Shown in pieces: positions 25,846-35,779 of a stretch of 64,000 nt of DNA. A program made the position numbers and the translations under genes. The DNA lies in assembly GCF_001750165.1 (NCBI RefSeq), contig NZ_CP015412.1, forward strand, positions 1,054,001-1,118,000, read 5' to 3'. This DNA is from Pseudoalteromonas luteoviolacea (GTDB lineage Bacteria > Pseudomonadota > Gammaproteobacteria > Enterobacterales > Alteromonadaceae). Under the pieces are notes generated by a model. The model saw only the letters and a list, made by a program, of their open reading frames with translations. It had not been told where the DNA came from and searched no databases. Each line of letters opens with the position of its first letter. The first letter of the stretch is position 1.

Positions 25846-28800
25846 ATGCATAAGGTAAAAAATAATTCGGTGCATGCGATTGAACACAAGACAATGTATG
25901 AGCTCATTCATTGGCAATATCAACAAGTGCCTCATCGCACAGCAATCATAGATGGGACTGAGGAGATCAGTTATGAAAAACTGATGTGTGCTGCAAGTGC
26001 AATCGCGACAAAAATTGAATCACAGAATATCTCAAGAGGGTCGCTGGTTGCGGTGTGTATGGCAAGAAAGTGGCAATTGATCGCAACGATGATTGGTATA
26101 CATAAGGCTGGCTGTGCGTATATTCCTATTGACCCGAACTACCCGCAAAGTCGTGTTGAGTACATGTTATCTCATTCTAAAGCGCAGGCTGTCGTAGTGG
26201 ATAGCCATGACACTTCTGCGCTGTGTGCAAAAGTAAAAACACACATAAGTTTAGATGCACTAGATTTCTCTTGGCAGCGTATTGAGCCTAGTGCCGATAT
26301 TAAAGGGAGTGATTTAGCTTATGTGATTTATACCTCAGGATCGACAGGGAACCCCAAAGGGGTTGCTGTTGAGCAGCATAACTTGGTTGCCATGAGCAAG
26401 GCTCTGAGCAATGTATTTGGTCCTACAGAACTCCAAGGAGTGCTCGCTGCCGCGTCAGTATGTTTTGATACATCTGTGATGGAAACGTTGGGTACACTCT
26501 CATTGGGCGGTACAATTTTACTGGCAGAAAATGCGCTTGGATTGACCTCCTTGCCACATGCAGATCGAGTTAAAGCCTGTGTGATGGTGCCCTCTTCGAT
26601 GTATGCAATACTCAACTCAGGACCGTTGCCAAAGAACATTGAATGTATTGTTTTTGGGGGTGAGGCACTCAAGCTTTCTCTGGTTAATAAAGTGCTTAGT
26701 CTGACTCCCCAGCCTCGAGTGATCAATGCTTATGGCCCGACAGAAGATACTGTATTTTCTACATTCAAACACATTGAAGTCGGTGAGAGCACCATTACGA
26801 TAGGACAATCTGTTGTCAATTCAAGTGCTTATATTTTAGATGAAACCCTAAAGCCTGTGAGCAATGGCGTTGCAGGGGAGCTTTTTCTAGGCGGTGATAA
26901 GTTAGCCAGAGGGTATTTGCATGATCATGAGCAAACGCTTGAACGATTTGTTGAAATAAAAGTGAACCACCTGACGCCTAAACAAAGATTATACAGGACT
27001 GGTGATTTGTGCAGGTGGACAGATGCTGGAGAAATAGAGTTTTTAGGGAGAATAGATCAACAGATTAAGATCAGAGGGTTTAGGATTGAGCTGGGTGAAA
27101 TTGAGTCAACCATAGAGTCGTTACCCTACATAAAAGCCGCGGCGGTAAGTGCGCCTGAGAATGATACGGGGCAAAAAGTGCTCGTTGCCTATATTGTAGA
27201 ACAACCTGACGCGCCAAATCATGATGCGTTAAAGTCATTGTTATTAGCTCGATTACCAAAATACATGGTGCCAAATCTGTTTATGTCTTTGGAGCATTTA
27301 CCACTTTTACCCAATGATAAGTTAGACCGCAGCAAACTGCCTAATTTGGAGCAAGTCAGGATAGCAAACCAAACTCAACGGGTAGGCGAGCGTAGGCACG
27401 TTCAGCATCCTCAATCTGGAGAAGTGGTCGCGCGTATTCAGCAAATGGTTGCAGTGCTTCTGGGGATTACAAATCCTGCACTTGTTGATCGTGACACAAG
27501 CTTGGAAAGCCTGGGTATCGACTCGTTGAGCCTAATGGAGCTCGCGAGCAGGATAAACAGCGTATTTGGTACATCTTTAACACCTGCAAATATATTGATG
27601 TTTCCAACACCTGCTTTGCTTGCGAGTCATTTATCGGCCGAGCAAGCATATTCCCCAGAACACAAAACACCGTACCTCGCTGAGACACTGAGCCAGTTCC
27701 AAATGTTATTGCAGTCCAGTCATCCAACATTTGGCTGTGCCAGTGCACAGGCATGGAGCATAGACGATAAAAGTCTATTGGTAGAGGCAATACTGAATAT
27801 GGTCAATCGTTTAGGGATAAACCCATATGGAAAGGTTTTGCGCACGGGCAGCGCTTCAAAAGGTCTGATTGGAGATAGTTATAACGATGAACAGCGAGCA
27901 TCAATAATTTGGTCGACGAATTTGTACTTTGGTCTAAATCGAGACCCACAAGTCATTGCACACGCAACGGACGCACTGGAAAATTATGGCACAGGGATGG
28001 GGATCTCCGCCGCTGCGACAGGTATGACAGATCAACATGTTGAGTTTGAGAAAGAGTTCGCAAAGTTGGTTGGTAAAGACAGTGCGTGTCTCTTCCCTAC
28101 CGGGTATACAGCAAACCTAGGTGCCATATCTGGCATATTGAGTGCGAATGACATCGTGGTTATTGATCAGCTTTGTCACGCCTCAATTGTTGACGGTGCA
28201 AGGCTCAGTGGGGCCACTATCCGCACTTTCAAACACAATGATAAAGACGACTTAGCAAATGTGTTAGCGCAAGAGCGATCTGCATATCACACAACGTTAG
28301 TGGTATTAGAGAGTGTATACAGTATGGGCGAGGGTACCGCACCGGTTGCTGATATCGTGAAAACCGCGAAGCAATATGGTGCCTTGGTATTGGTAGATGA
28401 AGCACACTCTTTTGGCTTTTATGGCGAGAAAGGAGCGGGTGTATGTGCAGAGCAAGGTGTTAGTGATCAAGTTGATTTTATCATGACAACTTTGAGTAAA
28501 GCGATGGGGAGCATTGGTGGGGTGATTGCAGCCAGTGAAAAGCACGTCAAGTTACTTAGATCCGCATCGAGAGCTTATATTTTCCAAGCTTCAATTAGTC
28601 CTGCGGATATCGCTGCGGCATTGGCGTCTTTACGTATTTTACAAAACGATGATTCAATGCGGGCACAGCTTTGGGATCGAACACGTTATATGCGTCAGAA
28701 ATTCGTGCAGGCCGGTTTTGATTTGGGGACTGGTGACGGGCCAATAATAACTCCACACTTTGGAGACAAAGATAAGTTATATGCGATTGTTCGGAGCTTG

Positions 28801-29406
28801 TATCAACGCGGGGTGCAAACCTTAGCTGTGACTTACCCAATTGTTGAAAAGGGGCGTGGACGACTACGTTTTATCTGCTCAGCATCCCATACATACGAAG
28901 ATATTGATTATACGGTTAATGCGCTGATTGAATCTGAAAAGGAAGTGAACGCTCAATTTGATGAGGGGGTATTAAAACAATGCGCCAACCAGTGCACTGA
29001 ATTAGAAACCGACTTGCCAAGTTTAAAAAGCTGGCGAGAAGAGTTCGTCCGTTACCTTAATGGTAATTTGCCATGTGAAGAAAAGCCACAGCCAGATCTC
29101 GCAATATCTATTTACCTTAAACCGACCAATGCCCCCGTGACTTTGGTATTTAAACATGGCCGAGCATATCGTTTGTGCGATGAGGTGAGCGGCTTAGCTC
29201 GTTGCGAATTGCATATTACAAGTAGTGAAGCGTTAAGTGCTTTGTTATCTGGCAATGTTCAGGCTTTGCTCGAAACTGTTTGCCATGCAGGTTGCATGTT
29301 AAAAGGACAAACTGAGGTGTTTGTGTGGTTTGTTGCAAGGTTGATTGAGCGCACTGTTAGTCGAGTGCATAAAAACGATCTAGAGGATGCGCTTGTAGAT
29401 ATGTAA
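25846..29406 (+). CDS. NRPS-like adenylation / carrier / alpha-oxoamine synthase / SCP2-like fusion enzyme
   Basis: 1186 residues in four parts. Adenylation domain (about 15-510): YTSGSTGNPKG near 162, NAYGPTED, YRTGDL, RIDQQIKIRGFRIELGE, and a terminal lysine in NDKLDRSK. Carrier domain (about 525-600): GIDSLSLMEL with Ser560 for phosphopantetheine. PLP-dependent alpha-oxoamine synthase (about 640-1040): GTGMGISAAATG, DEAHSFGFYG, and TLSKAMGSIGG with Lys885 as Schiff-base lysine. C-terminal SCP2-like domain (about 1070-1175). Predicted chemistry: activate an amino or carboxylic acid, load it on the carrier, then condense it decarboxylatively with an amino acid to release an alpha-amino ketone. 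Substrates are unknown. It is a single-gene unit with its own promoter and terminator; no phosphopantetheinyl transferase is nearby. Confidence 0.9.
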   Translation: MHKVKNNSVHAIEHKTMYELIHWQYQQVPHRTAIIDGTEEISYEKLMCAASAIATKIESQNISRGSLVAVCMARKWQLIATMIGIHKAGCAYIPIDPNYPQSRVEYMLSHSKAQAVVVDSHDTSALCAKVKTHISLDALDFSWQRIEPSADIKGSDLAYVIYTSGSTGNPKGVAVEQHNLVAMSKALSNVFGPTELQGVLAAASVCFDTSVMETLGTLSLGGTILLAENALGLTSLPHADRVKACVMVPSSMYAILNSGPLPKNIECIVFGGEALKLSLVNKVLSLTPQPRVINAYGPTEDTVFSTFKHIEVGESTITIGQSVVNSSAYILDETLKPVSNGVAGELFLGGDKLARGYLHDHEQTLERFVEIKVNHLTPKQRLYRTGDLCRWTDAGEIEFLGRIDQQIKIRGFRIELGEIESTIESLPYIKAAAVSAPENDTGQKVLVAYIVEQPDAPNHDALKSLLLARLPKYMVPNLFMSLEHLPLLPNDKLDRSKLPNLEQVRIANQTQRVGERRHVQHPQSGEVVARIQQMVAVLLGITNPALVDRDTSLESLGIDSLSLMELASRINSVFGTSLTPANILMFPTPALLASHLSAEQAYSPEHKTPYLAETLSQFQMLLQSSHPTFGCASAQAWSIDDKSLLVEAILNMVNRLGINPYGKVLRTGSASKGLIGDSYNDEQRASIIWSTNLYFGLNRDPQVIAHATDALENYGTGMGISAAATGMTDQHVEFEKEFAKLVGKDSACLFPTGYTANLGAISGILSANDIVVIDQLCHASIVDGARLSGATIRTFKHNDKDDLANVLAQERSAYHTTLVVLESVYSMGEGTAPVADIVKTAKQYGALVLVDEAHSFGFYGEKGAGVCAEQGVSDQVDFIMTTLSKAMGSIGGVIAASEKHVKLLRSASRAYIFQASISPADIAAALASLRILQNDDSMRAQLWDRTRYMRQKFVQAGFDLGTGDGPIITPHFGDKDKLYAIVRSLYQRGVQTLAVTYPIVEKGRGRLRFICSASHTYEDIDYTVNALIESEKEVNAQFDEGVLKQCANQCTELETDLPSLKSWREEFVRYLNGNLPCEEKPQPDLAISIYLKPTNAPVTLVFKHGRAYRLCDEVSGLARCELHITSSEALSALLSGNVQALLETVCHAGCMLKGQTEVFVWFVARLIERTVSRVHKNDLEDALVDM

Positions 29407-29408
29407 GC

Positions 29409-29453
29409 AAATTAGGCCACTTGTAGGGTTTTATTGTGTAAGTGGCCTAATTT
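29409..29453. terminator. Long-stem bidirectional terminator
   Basis: AAATTAGGCCACTT (29409-29422) and AAGTGGCCTAATTT (29440-29453) form a perfect 14-bp stem with a 17-base loop between the convergent A-T-AOS and beta-propeller genes. Confidence 0.85.
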
Positions 29454-29459
29454 AATATT

Positions 29460-31364
29460 TTATTTCAGTGTTTTACAGCTCGTGTATCGGGTTAAATTTG
29501 TCATGTTGTTACTGTCGACAGATGTGATATTAAGCGGTAATGCTGATGTTACTGTTTTATTCCTGTTTACTAATACCAATGGGTTGTGGTCGGAATATTG
29601 ATATGGATTCCCACCCGCTGCGATTGCGACGAACTTAGAATGAGCAGACGCATTGTGAATTGAACGAATATAGTTAAATTCACATAAATTTTTAAAATAT
29701 GGATTAGTGCTTTCTAGTAGCGGTCGAGGATGCATTAATGCTTCAGTAAGTCTTCTTGCCTGCTCTTCACCTTGGTATACATCACTACCTTTTGTCGGTA
29801 TAACTGCGATGGCTCCACCAGCAAGTGCATTATTAAAGCTCTTACGTAAATTTTTTAAATGGCCATGTGCTTCGTCATCAGGGGTTTGCGGGAAATATAC
29901 ATCATAAGTATTTTTACTCGGTTCTGAGAGTATCAATGTGCCAGATGAATAGCTGTGATCAACATCATTACTGATTTTTTCCTGAGACCAACTATAGCCA
30001 TCATAGAAGGACTTTGCCAAATAATGGTGGGCAGTTAAGCTTGCATCTATACTGGTGCCATTATGAGTCACTCCGACATATAAAATCATGGGTTTTTTGT
30101 TTGCACCACTGCCAGTAAAATTAATGTCTTTCATAAATATTTTGCGTGTGACAGGCTCTCCTTCACGAAAATATTTTCTCGCGACAATTGGCTCATAGTC
30201 CGCCTCTGATTGAATTGGAAGCGTGATATTTTGATTTTTCGCGTTTTGCCAGCTCACACCACCATCCGATGAATGCATGTAATATAAGTTTGTTCTGTCG
30301 TCGATACTTCCGCCATGCACATCTTCATTGAGATATATATTGAAGGCCAAGACAATATCATTACCCTTTGCATTACCTACAACATAGTTACCTCTGTAAT
30401 TGGCTAATACTTTAACGTTTTTCACTTGTATTGGGTGTGTGCCGTTAGGGTGTAACTCTGCAGTGACGAGTGCATTTCTTGCTTTTCCCTTGCAAGGATC
30501 CGTATTATACGTTCGATTTTTGCAATGCATGGTATAAATCACTCTAAAATACCCATCAGGTACCCAAAATAGTTTGGGGTAGGTAATGCCTCTATAGAGT
30601 GGTTTACCATTATTGCTTTGGAAGGGGTAAGTGCGGCTGTAGTCAAAAGTCGCGGGTGATACATCAACAAAGTCGTCGATATTATTCGGATACTTACTTC
30701 TAAAAATAAATGAGCCAGAATTTGCAGCTGATCCTGCAATTACAATATAGATATAGCCCTGTGCATCGACGTTTAACACAGCATTTTGATGCGGGTCATC
30801 TTTGTATAACATATGGACGAGCGTCGGTTTGGTGACTCTGTTACTGGCTGGGTTTATTTTAGAAACATATATGCCTAATGCATTCGTTTTACCATCAGAG
30901 CGTTTAAAAGATGATATGCTTTTTCCACCACCACTCGTTGAGCCGTATTGACCCAGCCCCTCAACAATCACAGGGCCTGAGTGGACAAAGTAAACATTAT
31001 TGTTGTGTTCGATGGCCGTCGGATAGTGTTTTGCTGTGTAAGTACCTAAGTTCCCAGAATATTTACTTACGGTTTCTTTTGTACCATTGTGGTCAATATC
31101 GATTTTTACATCGGTCCAAGATAGCCTAAAACCAAAGCCATTAAATCCGTCTCTTTTAGAAAACTGCGTGACGGAATAAGCATTGCTGCCGCAAGATGAG
31201 CTCTCCCAATGTGTTAGGCACTCTCCTGTTGGTGACTTTAAATATGAATACACATTAAAACTATCTTTCCAAGGTGAGTGTGTGATTTCCTTCGGGTCAT
31301 CAGCATAGCTCATTGAGCTAAATAAAAGTGCTGCTAGGGATCCCTTTAAGACTTCTTTTAACAT
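29460..31364 (-). CDS. Secreted BNR_4-type beta-propeller protein, possible polysaccharide lyase
   Basis: 634 residues with a signal peptide of about 21 (LKEVLKGSLAALLFSSMSYA). Blades recur with the BNR_4 style: DPHQNAVLNVDAQGYIYIV, ITYPKLFWVPDGYFRVIYTM, TNLYYMHSSDGGVSWQNA, YDGYSWSQEKIS. Seven-bladed ulvan lyases (PL24/PL25), known from Alteromonas and Pseudoalteromonas, share this fold and this D-x-H type motif, so attack on an algal polysaccharide is plausible but unproven. Eight or so cysteines suggest disulfides. It is transcribed divergently from the calcium-repeat protein at 31728. No sulfatases or glycosidases of a full ulvan locus are present. Confidence 0.7.
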   Translation of the reverse strand: MLKEVLKGSLAALLFSSMSYADDPKEITHSPWKDSFNVYSYLKSPTGECLTHWESSSCGSNAYSVTQFSKRDGFNGFGFRLSWTDVKIDIDHNGTKETVSKYSGNLGTYTAKHYPTAIEHNNNVYFVHSGPVIVEGLGQYGSTSGGGKSISSFKRSDGKTNALGIYVSKINPASNRVTKPTLVHMLYKDDPHQNAVLNVDAQGYIYIVIAGSAANSGSFIFRSKYPNNIDDFVDVSPATFDYSRTYPFQSNNGKPLYRGITYPKLFWVPDGYFRVIYTMHCKNRTYNTDPCKGKARNALVTAELHPNGTHPIQVKNVKVLANYRGNYVVGNAKGNDIVLAFNIYLNEDVHGGSIDDRTNLYYMHSSDGGVSWQNAKNQNITLPIQSEADYEPIVARKYFREGEPVTRKIFMKDINFTGSGANKKPMILYVGVTHNGTSIDASLTAHHYLAKSFYDGYSWSQEKISNDVDHSYSSGTLILSEPSKNTYDVYFPQTPDDEAHGHLKNLRKSFNNALAGGAIAVIPTKGSDVYQGEEQARRLTEALMHPRPLLESTNPYFKNLCEFNYIRSIHNASAHSKFVAIAAGGNPYQYSDHNPLVLVNRNKTVTSALPLNITSVDSNNMTNLTRYTSCKTLK

Positions 31365-31727
31365 TTAATTCTCCTTAATTTCCTTATGTTGTATTGAAGG
31401 TGATAAAAGCGATTGAGAATAAAGCTACCCGAGACAAGTGGTTAATTAAAGTGTCAAAAGTTACAGGTGTTAGTGAGCGGGACAACAGTTAAATAGTCGC
31501 TTTTGTATCTCTGTTGGATCCGAGTGAGGCTTGAAAGCACTGTTTTGATCTGTGAGCAAACGCTAAACTAGATGCGCTATCAACTTATCGGCGCAACAGC
31601 AGCTATATTGTGATTTTTACTTTTGTTTACCTTTTAATCAAATTGTTTCCTTATTGATATGGATATTGCTGTGTAATTCAGTACAATTTGCAGCCTTTTC
31701 AATAATTGTTCCGAGAAAACTGAATTT
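31365..31727. other. Divergent promoter region
   Basis: 363 bases between the beta-propeller gene (minus) and the calcium-repeat gene (plus). It must carry both promoters. Short T-rich stretches occur at about 31615-31650, but I see no clear operator or ORF. Confidence 0.4.
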
Positions 31728-34700
31728 ATGGGTAGACTGTTTCCTGCTTTTGCCACCTTACTGTATTGTCATGCAAGCTTTGCAGAGCACACAAATGTGA
31801 TCACAAACTTTAATGATGTGATACCAGAGCAAATCGATTTAAGTCAATCAGAGGGGGGATGGATCCTCAGCTCTGATAGTGAGTCTGGTGGTCAAGTTTT
31901 GAAATCTTTTCCCACTGGAAAATCAATTGCATACATGGCTGAAACACGTTTTGTCGCGGTGAATGGTTTCGTTAAATTTGACTACAAGTTAGAGGGTACA
32001 AACAGCTTTGTTGTTAAGCTAAACGGTGAAACTATTTTGGCGCAGTCTACTCCAACTAATGGGTGGTTGACCTTTGAAACGAGTAAGGTCGCTGTTGGTG
32101 AAAATCTATTGCAATTTTTTCACAGTCCGGAGTCTTTTCCGTTCAATAATTTTGCGTATATTGATAATTTAGAGCTCTACGGTGCGCGCCTAGACAGCGA
32201 TGACGATGGTCTTCAAGATGCTTGGGAATTGGCTTATGGCTTCAACCCAAATGAGGCGTCTGATGCTATGTTAGATGCAGACAATGATGGCTTATCATTA
32301 TTGCAAGAGTACCAAGAACGAACCGAGTATAATTTAGCCGATACAGACAGTGACATGCTGCCAGACGGGTTAGAGCTCGAAAAAGGCACATCTCCAAAGC
32401 AAAATGACCGTACGCTGGATACGGATAATGATGGTTTTGAAAATTATGAAGAAGTCAAACTTGGCTCTGATCACAATAGTGCTGACTCTACACCTAGTTT
32501 AAAGGACGCTGAGTGGCATGTAGATTTTAACGATCAGGTTTTACCAAGTAATATCTCTATTTCATATGATGGCAAATTGGCACTTAGAGAGCGCCTTGAG
32601 GGGGGCTTTGAACTATCCGCGAAAAGCCTTTCTAAAGGGGATAGGGTAAATATCTCGATTCTCAGTGCTTCTGCCAAATCAGGCAGTTTATTTTTTGATT
32701 ACTCTCATATTGATCCTGACCTTGGTTCAACGAATGGTTTTGTTGTCAGTATAAAAGACGATCCCTTCGGATATTTAGAAAGAAGGTATCAATACAATGA
32801 GTTTAGACAAAGAAAAAAAATCTCAACAGGCTATGGTGTATCAGAAGCCTACATCTGGTTCAACAGCCCTTCTTTGCATGATGTCGCTCAGAGCTTTTAT
32901 TTAGATGACGTTATTTGGGTTCCTAATGATCTCGATTCGGACCAAGATGGATTACCAGATCATATTGAATTGGAATACTACTTAGATAGATTCGATAATT
33001 TGGATGCCCATTTTGATCAAGACGGTGACCTTTTATCTAATCTTGAAGAGTATCAGCTTGGTACAAGTATCATGTTAGCTGATTCCGACTCAGATGGCTT
33101 TATTGATTCATGGGAATTAGATAATGGATTCGATCCTCTATCATACAACAATGGTAGGGCAGACACTGATAAAGATGGTGTGAGTGACCGTGATGAGTCT
33201 TGGTTTAATTCCGATCCAAAAGATCCTGCATCGTTACCTGTCAATGCAGAGTCAGTACTAACACGTTTTGAAACACCACAACTTCCGAATTTTGTTGCGC
33301 TATCAGAAAGGGCAAACTTCAAATTTATTAAAAATGATGAAACCGGTTTCTATGAGCTGGTGAGCCCAATAATTCAACCTTCACAATATGCGGCGATTGA
33401 GTTCAGGGGCAAGTTTAGTGCAGCCTATCTTCATGCTCAATTGCAAGCTGTGGAAGGCGCACAATGTGGCACTTCAGTGTCTGCATTATCGTCAGGAAGT
33501 GGCGGAAGCTCGCCTGTAAGCTCTGATAGGCCATTTGGTTATATAATTGAGACTAAACCAGCTGACAGTTACGAGCGATATACCGTGAGTTGTCGAAATG
33601 AGACAGACAGTCCAATGCAGTTTAAGCTATTGGGGTTAATGTACATTGATGAAAATGCGTTAAATGGATTTGAAACGTCGGATATGGACGGTGATACATT
33701 GCCAGATTACTGGGAATATTTATCTTTAATTAATGAGTATGGATATTCGAATTTTGATGTTGTATTTAGTGAAGATAATCGACAATCAGATTTTGATAAT
33801 GATGGCTTTACTAATCTAGAAGAATTTGAATTTGGAACCGCTGCGCATCTTGCTGATACGGATGGAGACCTTGTGATGGATGTTGAAGACACAGCGCCTC
33901 TTGATAGCAGTAAAGGTGAAAATCAAGCGCCAAGTGTAAGTAACTTTAAAGATGAAGTGACCTATGAAGCAATCGGTGAATTTACACCAATCGATAAGAT
34001 GGTAACGTTTGATATCAGTGATAATGGCGCTAAGCCGCCCTACATTTCAATCGCTACTTATGATGTGCTTGAACATTCTAATTTCTATGACATGTTAGGT
34101 AAATACAAAGTTGAGTGGGAAGTGAGGGATTATGCCGGTCACGTTGTTCCACTTACGCAAATAATTACACTGGTTGATACTACAGCGCCGCAATATGATG
34201 CTGATAAATTAGTAGAGTATGATTTTTGGCTGGATGAAGAGCAGTCAAATAATGAAGTGGCGTTGGCAGAGCTGCTTGAACAGTCAGGGGTATTAAAAGA
34301 CGCATCTTCAGACCATATCGCAGTTGGTTTAGGTGACAATGTATTGAAACCGGGCACGCATGAATATCTAATTGAAGCATCGGATGGTCGGGACAACACA
34401 GAGTTCTACACCATACCGCTGACGCTAAATATTCGTAACCCCTTGCCTGAGGTATCATTTAAGCAAGAAAGCTACACTGTGAAAGCGGGTGAAGAATTAA
34501 CGATTGAAGCCATGATCAGTACTGATAAAGAAACAATCGTTAGCGATACATATTGGTCTGATGATTTTATATATGCGAGTCCTGATAATGGGATCTACTT
34601 TTCTTCAGGTAATGTAGGAAACACTGTGACCTTGAAAGCAACGACAACCGCTAAAAGCCAAACGGCAATCGTAGAATTTGTTGTAAAGAGCAATTCATAC

Positions 34701-34892
34701 GAGACAGTGACAAAAACAGTGATTGTTAATGTGGAAGCTAGCTCAGAGGTGTCTAGTTCAGAGGGGTCATCGGGTACTTCGAAAAGTGGCGCTCAATCGC
34801 AAAGTAGCGGGGGAGGAAACTTGTTTTATTTGAACTTTTTACTGGTGTTCTTTGCATTGCTGAGAAGACGTTTGGTAGTACACTTAGCATAA
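31728..34892 (+). CDS. Large secreted protein with thrombospondin-type-3-like calcium repeats and GlyGly-CTERM-like tail
   Basis: 1054 residues with a signal peptide ending near HASFAEH. Three clusters of Asp-rich repeats (LDSDDDGLQDAWELAYGF at about 155-175, DLDSDQDGLPDHIELE at about 400, SDMDGDTLPDYWEY at about 650, each with follow-on copies) match TSP3-type calcium sites. Between them are jelly-roll-like modules (residues about 20-150 and 260-390). HYR/Ig-like modules occupy about 740-1000. The tail is Ser/Gly-rich (SSGGGNLFYLNFLLVFFALL, then RRR), fitting the GlyGly-CTERM / rhombosortase pattern. Likely a type II secreted, surface-processed adhesin or carbohydrate-associated protein. No catalytic site seen. 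Confidence 0.8.
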   Translation: MGRLFPAFATLLYCHASFAEHTNVITNFNDVIPEQIDLSQSEGGWILSSDSESGGQVLKSFPTGKSIAYMAETRFVAVNGFVKFDYKLEGTNSFVVKLNGETILAQSTPTNGWLTFETSKVAVGENLLQFFHSPESFPFNNFAYIDNLELYGARLDSDDDGLQDAWELAYGFNPNEASDAMLDADNDGLSLLQEYQERTEYNLADTDSDMLPDGLELEKGTSPKQNDRTLDTDNDGFENYEEVKLGSDHNSADSTPSLKDAEWHVDFNDQVLPSNISISYDGKLALRERLEGGFELSAKSLSKGDRVNISILSASAKSGSLFFDYSHIDPDLGSTNGFVVSIKDDPFGYLERRYQYNEFRQRKKISTGYGVSEAYIWFNSPSLHDVAQSFYLDDVIWVPNDLDSDQDGLPDHIELEYYLDRFDNLDAHFDQDGDLLSNLEEYQLGTSIMLADSDSDGFIDSWELDNGFDPLSYNNGRADTDKDGVSDRDESWFNSDPKDPASLPVNAESVLTRFETPQLPNFVALSERANFKFIKNDETGFYELVSPIIQPSQYAAIEFRGKFSAAYLHAQLQAVEGAQCGTSVSALSSGSGGSSPVSSDRPFGYIIETKPADSYERYTVSCRNETDSPMQFKLLGLMYIDENALNGFETSDMDGDTLPDYWEYLSLINEYGYSNFDVVFSEDNRQSDFDNDGFTNLEEFEFGTAAHLADTDGDLVMDVEDTAPLDSSKGENQAPSVSNFKDEVTYEAIGEFTPIDKMVTFDISDNGAKPPYISIATYDVLEHSNFYDMLGKYKVEWEVRDYAGHVVPLTQIITLVDTTAPQYDADKLVEYDFWLDEEQSNNEVALAELLEQSGVLKDASSDHIAVGLGDNVLKPGTHEYLIEASDGRDNTEFYTIPLTLNIRNPLPEVSFKQESYTVKAGEELTIEAMISTDKETIVSDTYWSDDFIYASPDNGIYFSSGNVGNTVTLKATTTAKSQTAIVEFVVKSNSYETVTKTVIVNVEASSEVSSSEGSSGTSKSGAQSQSSGGGNLFYLNFLLVFFALLRRRLVVHLA

Positions 34893-34966
34893 ACTCGGAT
34901 CTCAATTTGAGCCTGAAAAATTAAGGTATGGTACTCAATAAAATCCATGCCTTGTGTTGATAATAT

Positions 34967-34997
34967 AGCCCTGTTTATGACAGGGCTTTATTATTTT
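34967..34997 (+). terminator. Terminator after the calcium-repeat gene
   Basis: AGCCCTGT (34967-34974), loop TTATG, ACAGGGCT (34980-34987), then TTATTATTTT. Located 75 bases after the stop at 34892. Confidence 0.85.
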
Positions 34998-35145
34998 CTA
35001 GAAAGGCAGTTTTTACGGATTTGACATCTTAGAGGCAAGTATTTTGCTCCTTTTAGCTACTTCGTATTTGTGACAAGTCTATTTTTCTAGTTTACGCCTA
35101 CATGAAATCGAGTAGGGTAATCTCTTCTTACGCGGGGCTTTAATA

Positions 35146-35619
35146 TTAAATCAGAGTCTGCCGCATCTTTCGTCCCCCCACGGGCAGTAGGCCATTGCGT
35201 TGATAGAAGCTTAAAGTGCGTTCGAATTCAGGGAGTGGCGGCGTACAGAGCTCAATACATGCCCATTCTCGCTTGCGGCCAAAGTCTTTTATTTGCTCTA
35301 TTAATAATGAACCCACCTGCTTTGATCTCAGCTCTTCTGATACGTAAAACTCTTGAATAACGCCTATTTTACCTCCTGCATATAATGCGTAAGTTTCTGT
35401 CATGGTGGCGACGGCAACAGGCTGGTGGTTGAGTGTGCCGATGATCGCTAAGTAATGCCCACCTTCTAGCAAATCTTGGCAACGCTCACTGGTACTTTTC
35501 ACATCAATATTAAAGTGCTTGGCGTTGGTTTTGTGACAAATTTCAGAAGTGAGTTGCACAACCATTTTAGCAATGGCTACGCTGTCTTGGGTTGTGGCAA
35601 CTTTAAAGTTTATATCCAT
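35146..35619 (-). CDS. GNAT-family N-acetyltransferase
   Basis: 157 residues. GNAT core: IGVIQEFYVSEELRSKQVGS followed by LLIEQIKDFGRKREWACIEL (acetyl-CoA loop in the R-S-K-Q-V-G-S stretch, a slightly degenerate Q/RxxGxG/A), then ERTLSFYQRNGLLPVG as motif B. Substrate unknown. Unlike the GNAT at 18767, its loop lacks the usual second glycine but has the RSKxxG form common in this superfamily. Single gene. Confidence 0.88.
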   Translation of the reverse strand: MDINFKVATTQDSVAIAKMVVQLTSEICHKTNAKHFNIDVKSTSERCQDLLEGGHYLAIIGTLNHQPVAVATMTETYALYAGGKIGVIQEFYVSEELRSKQVGSLLIEQIKDFGRKREWACIELCTPPLPEFERTLSFYQRNGLLPVGGRKMRQTLI

Positions 35620-35779
35620 ATAACACCTTTATATTAGTTACGGGGTAAGGACGTATGCATGTTAAATTGAGTGTTTTATATCATCATTTACAACAGCTAG
35701 TATGCAGTAAGTGGTATCAATATGTCTTTTTACTGTGATGTAGCTAACTTAGTTTGAATCGCGACAATGCAAACACGCT

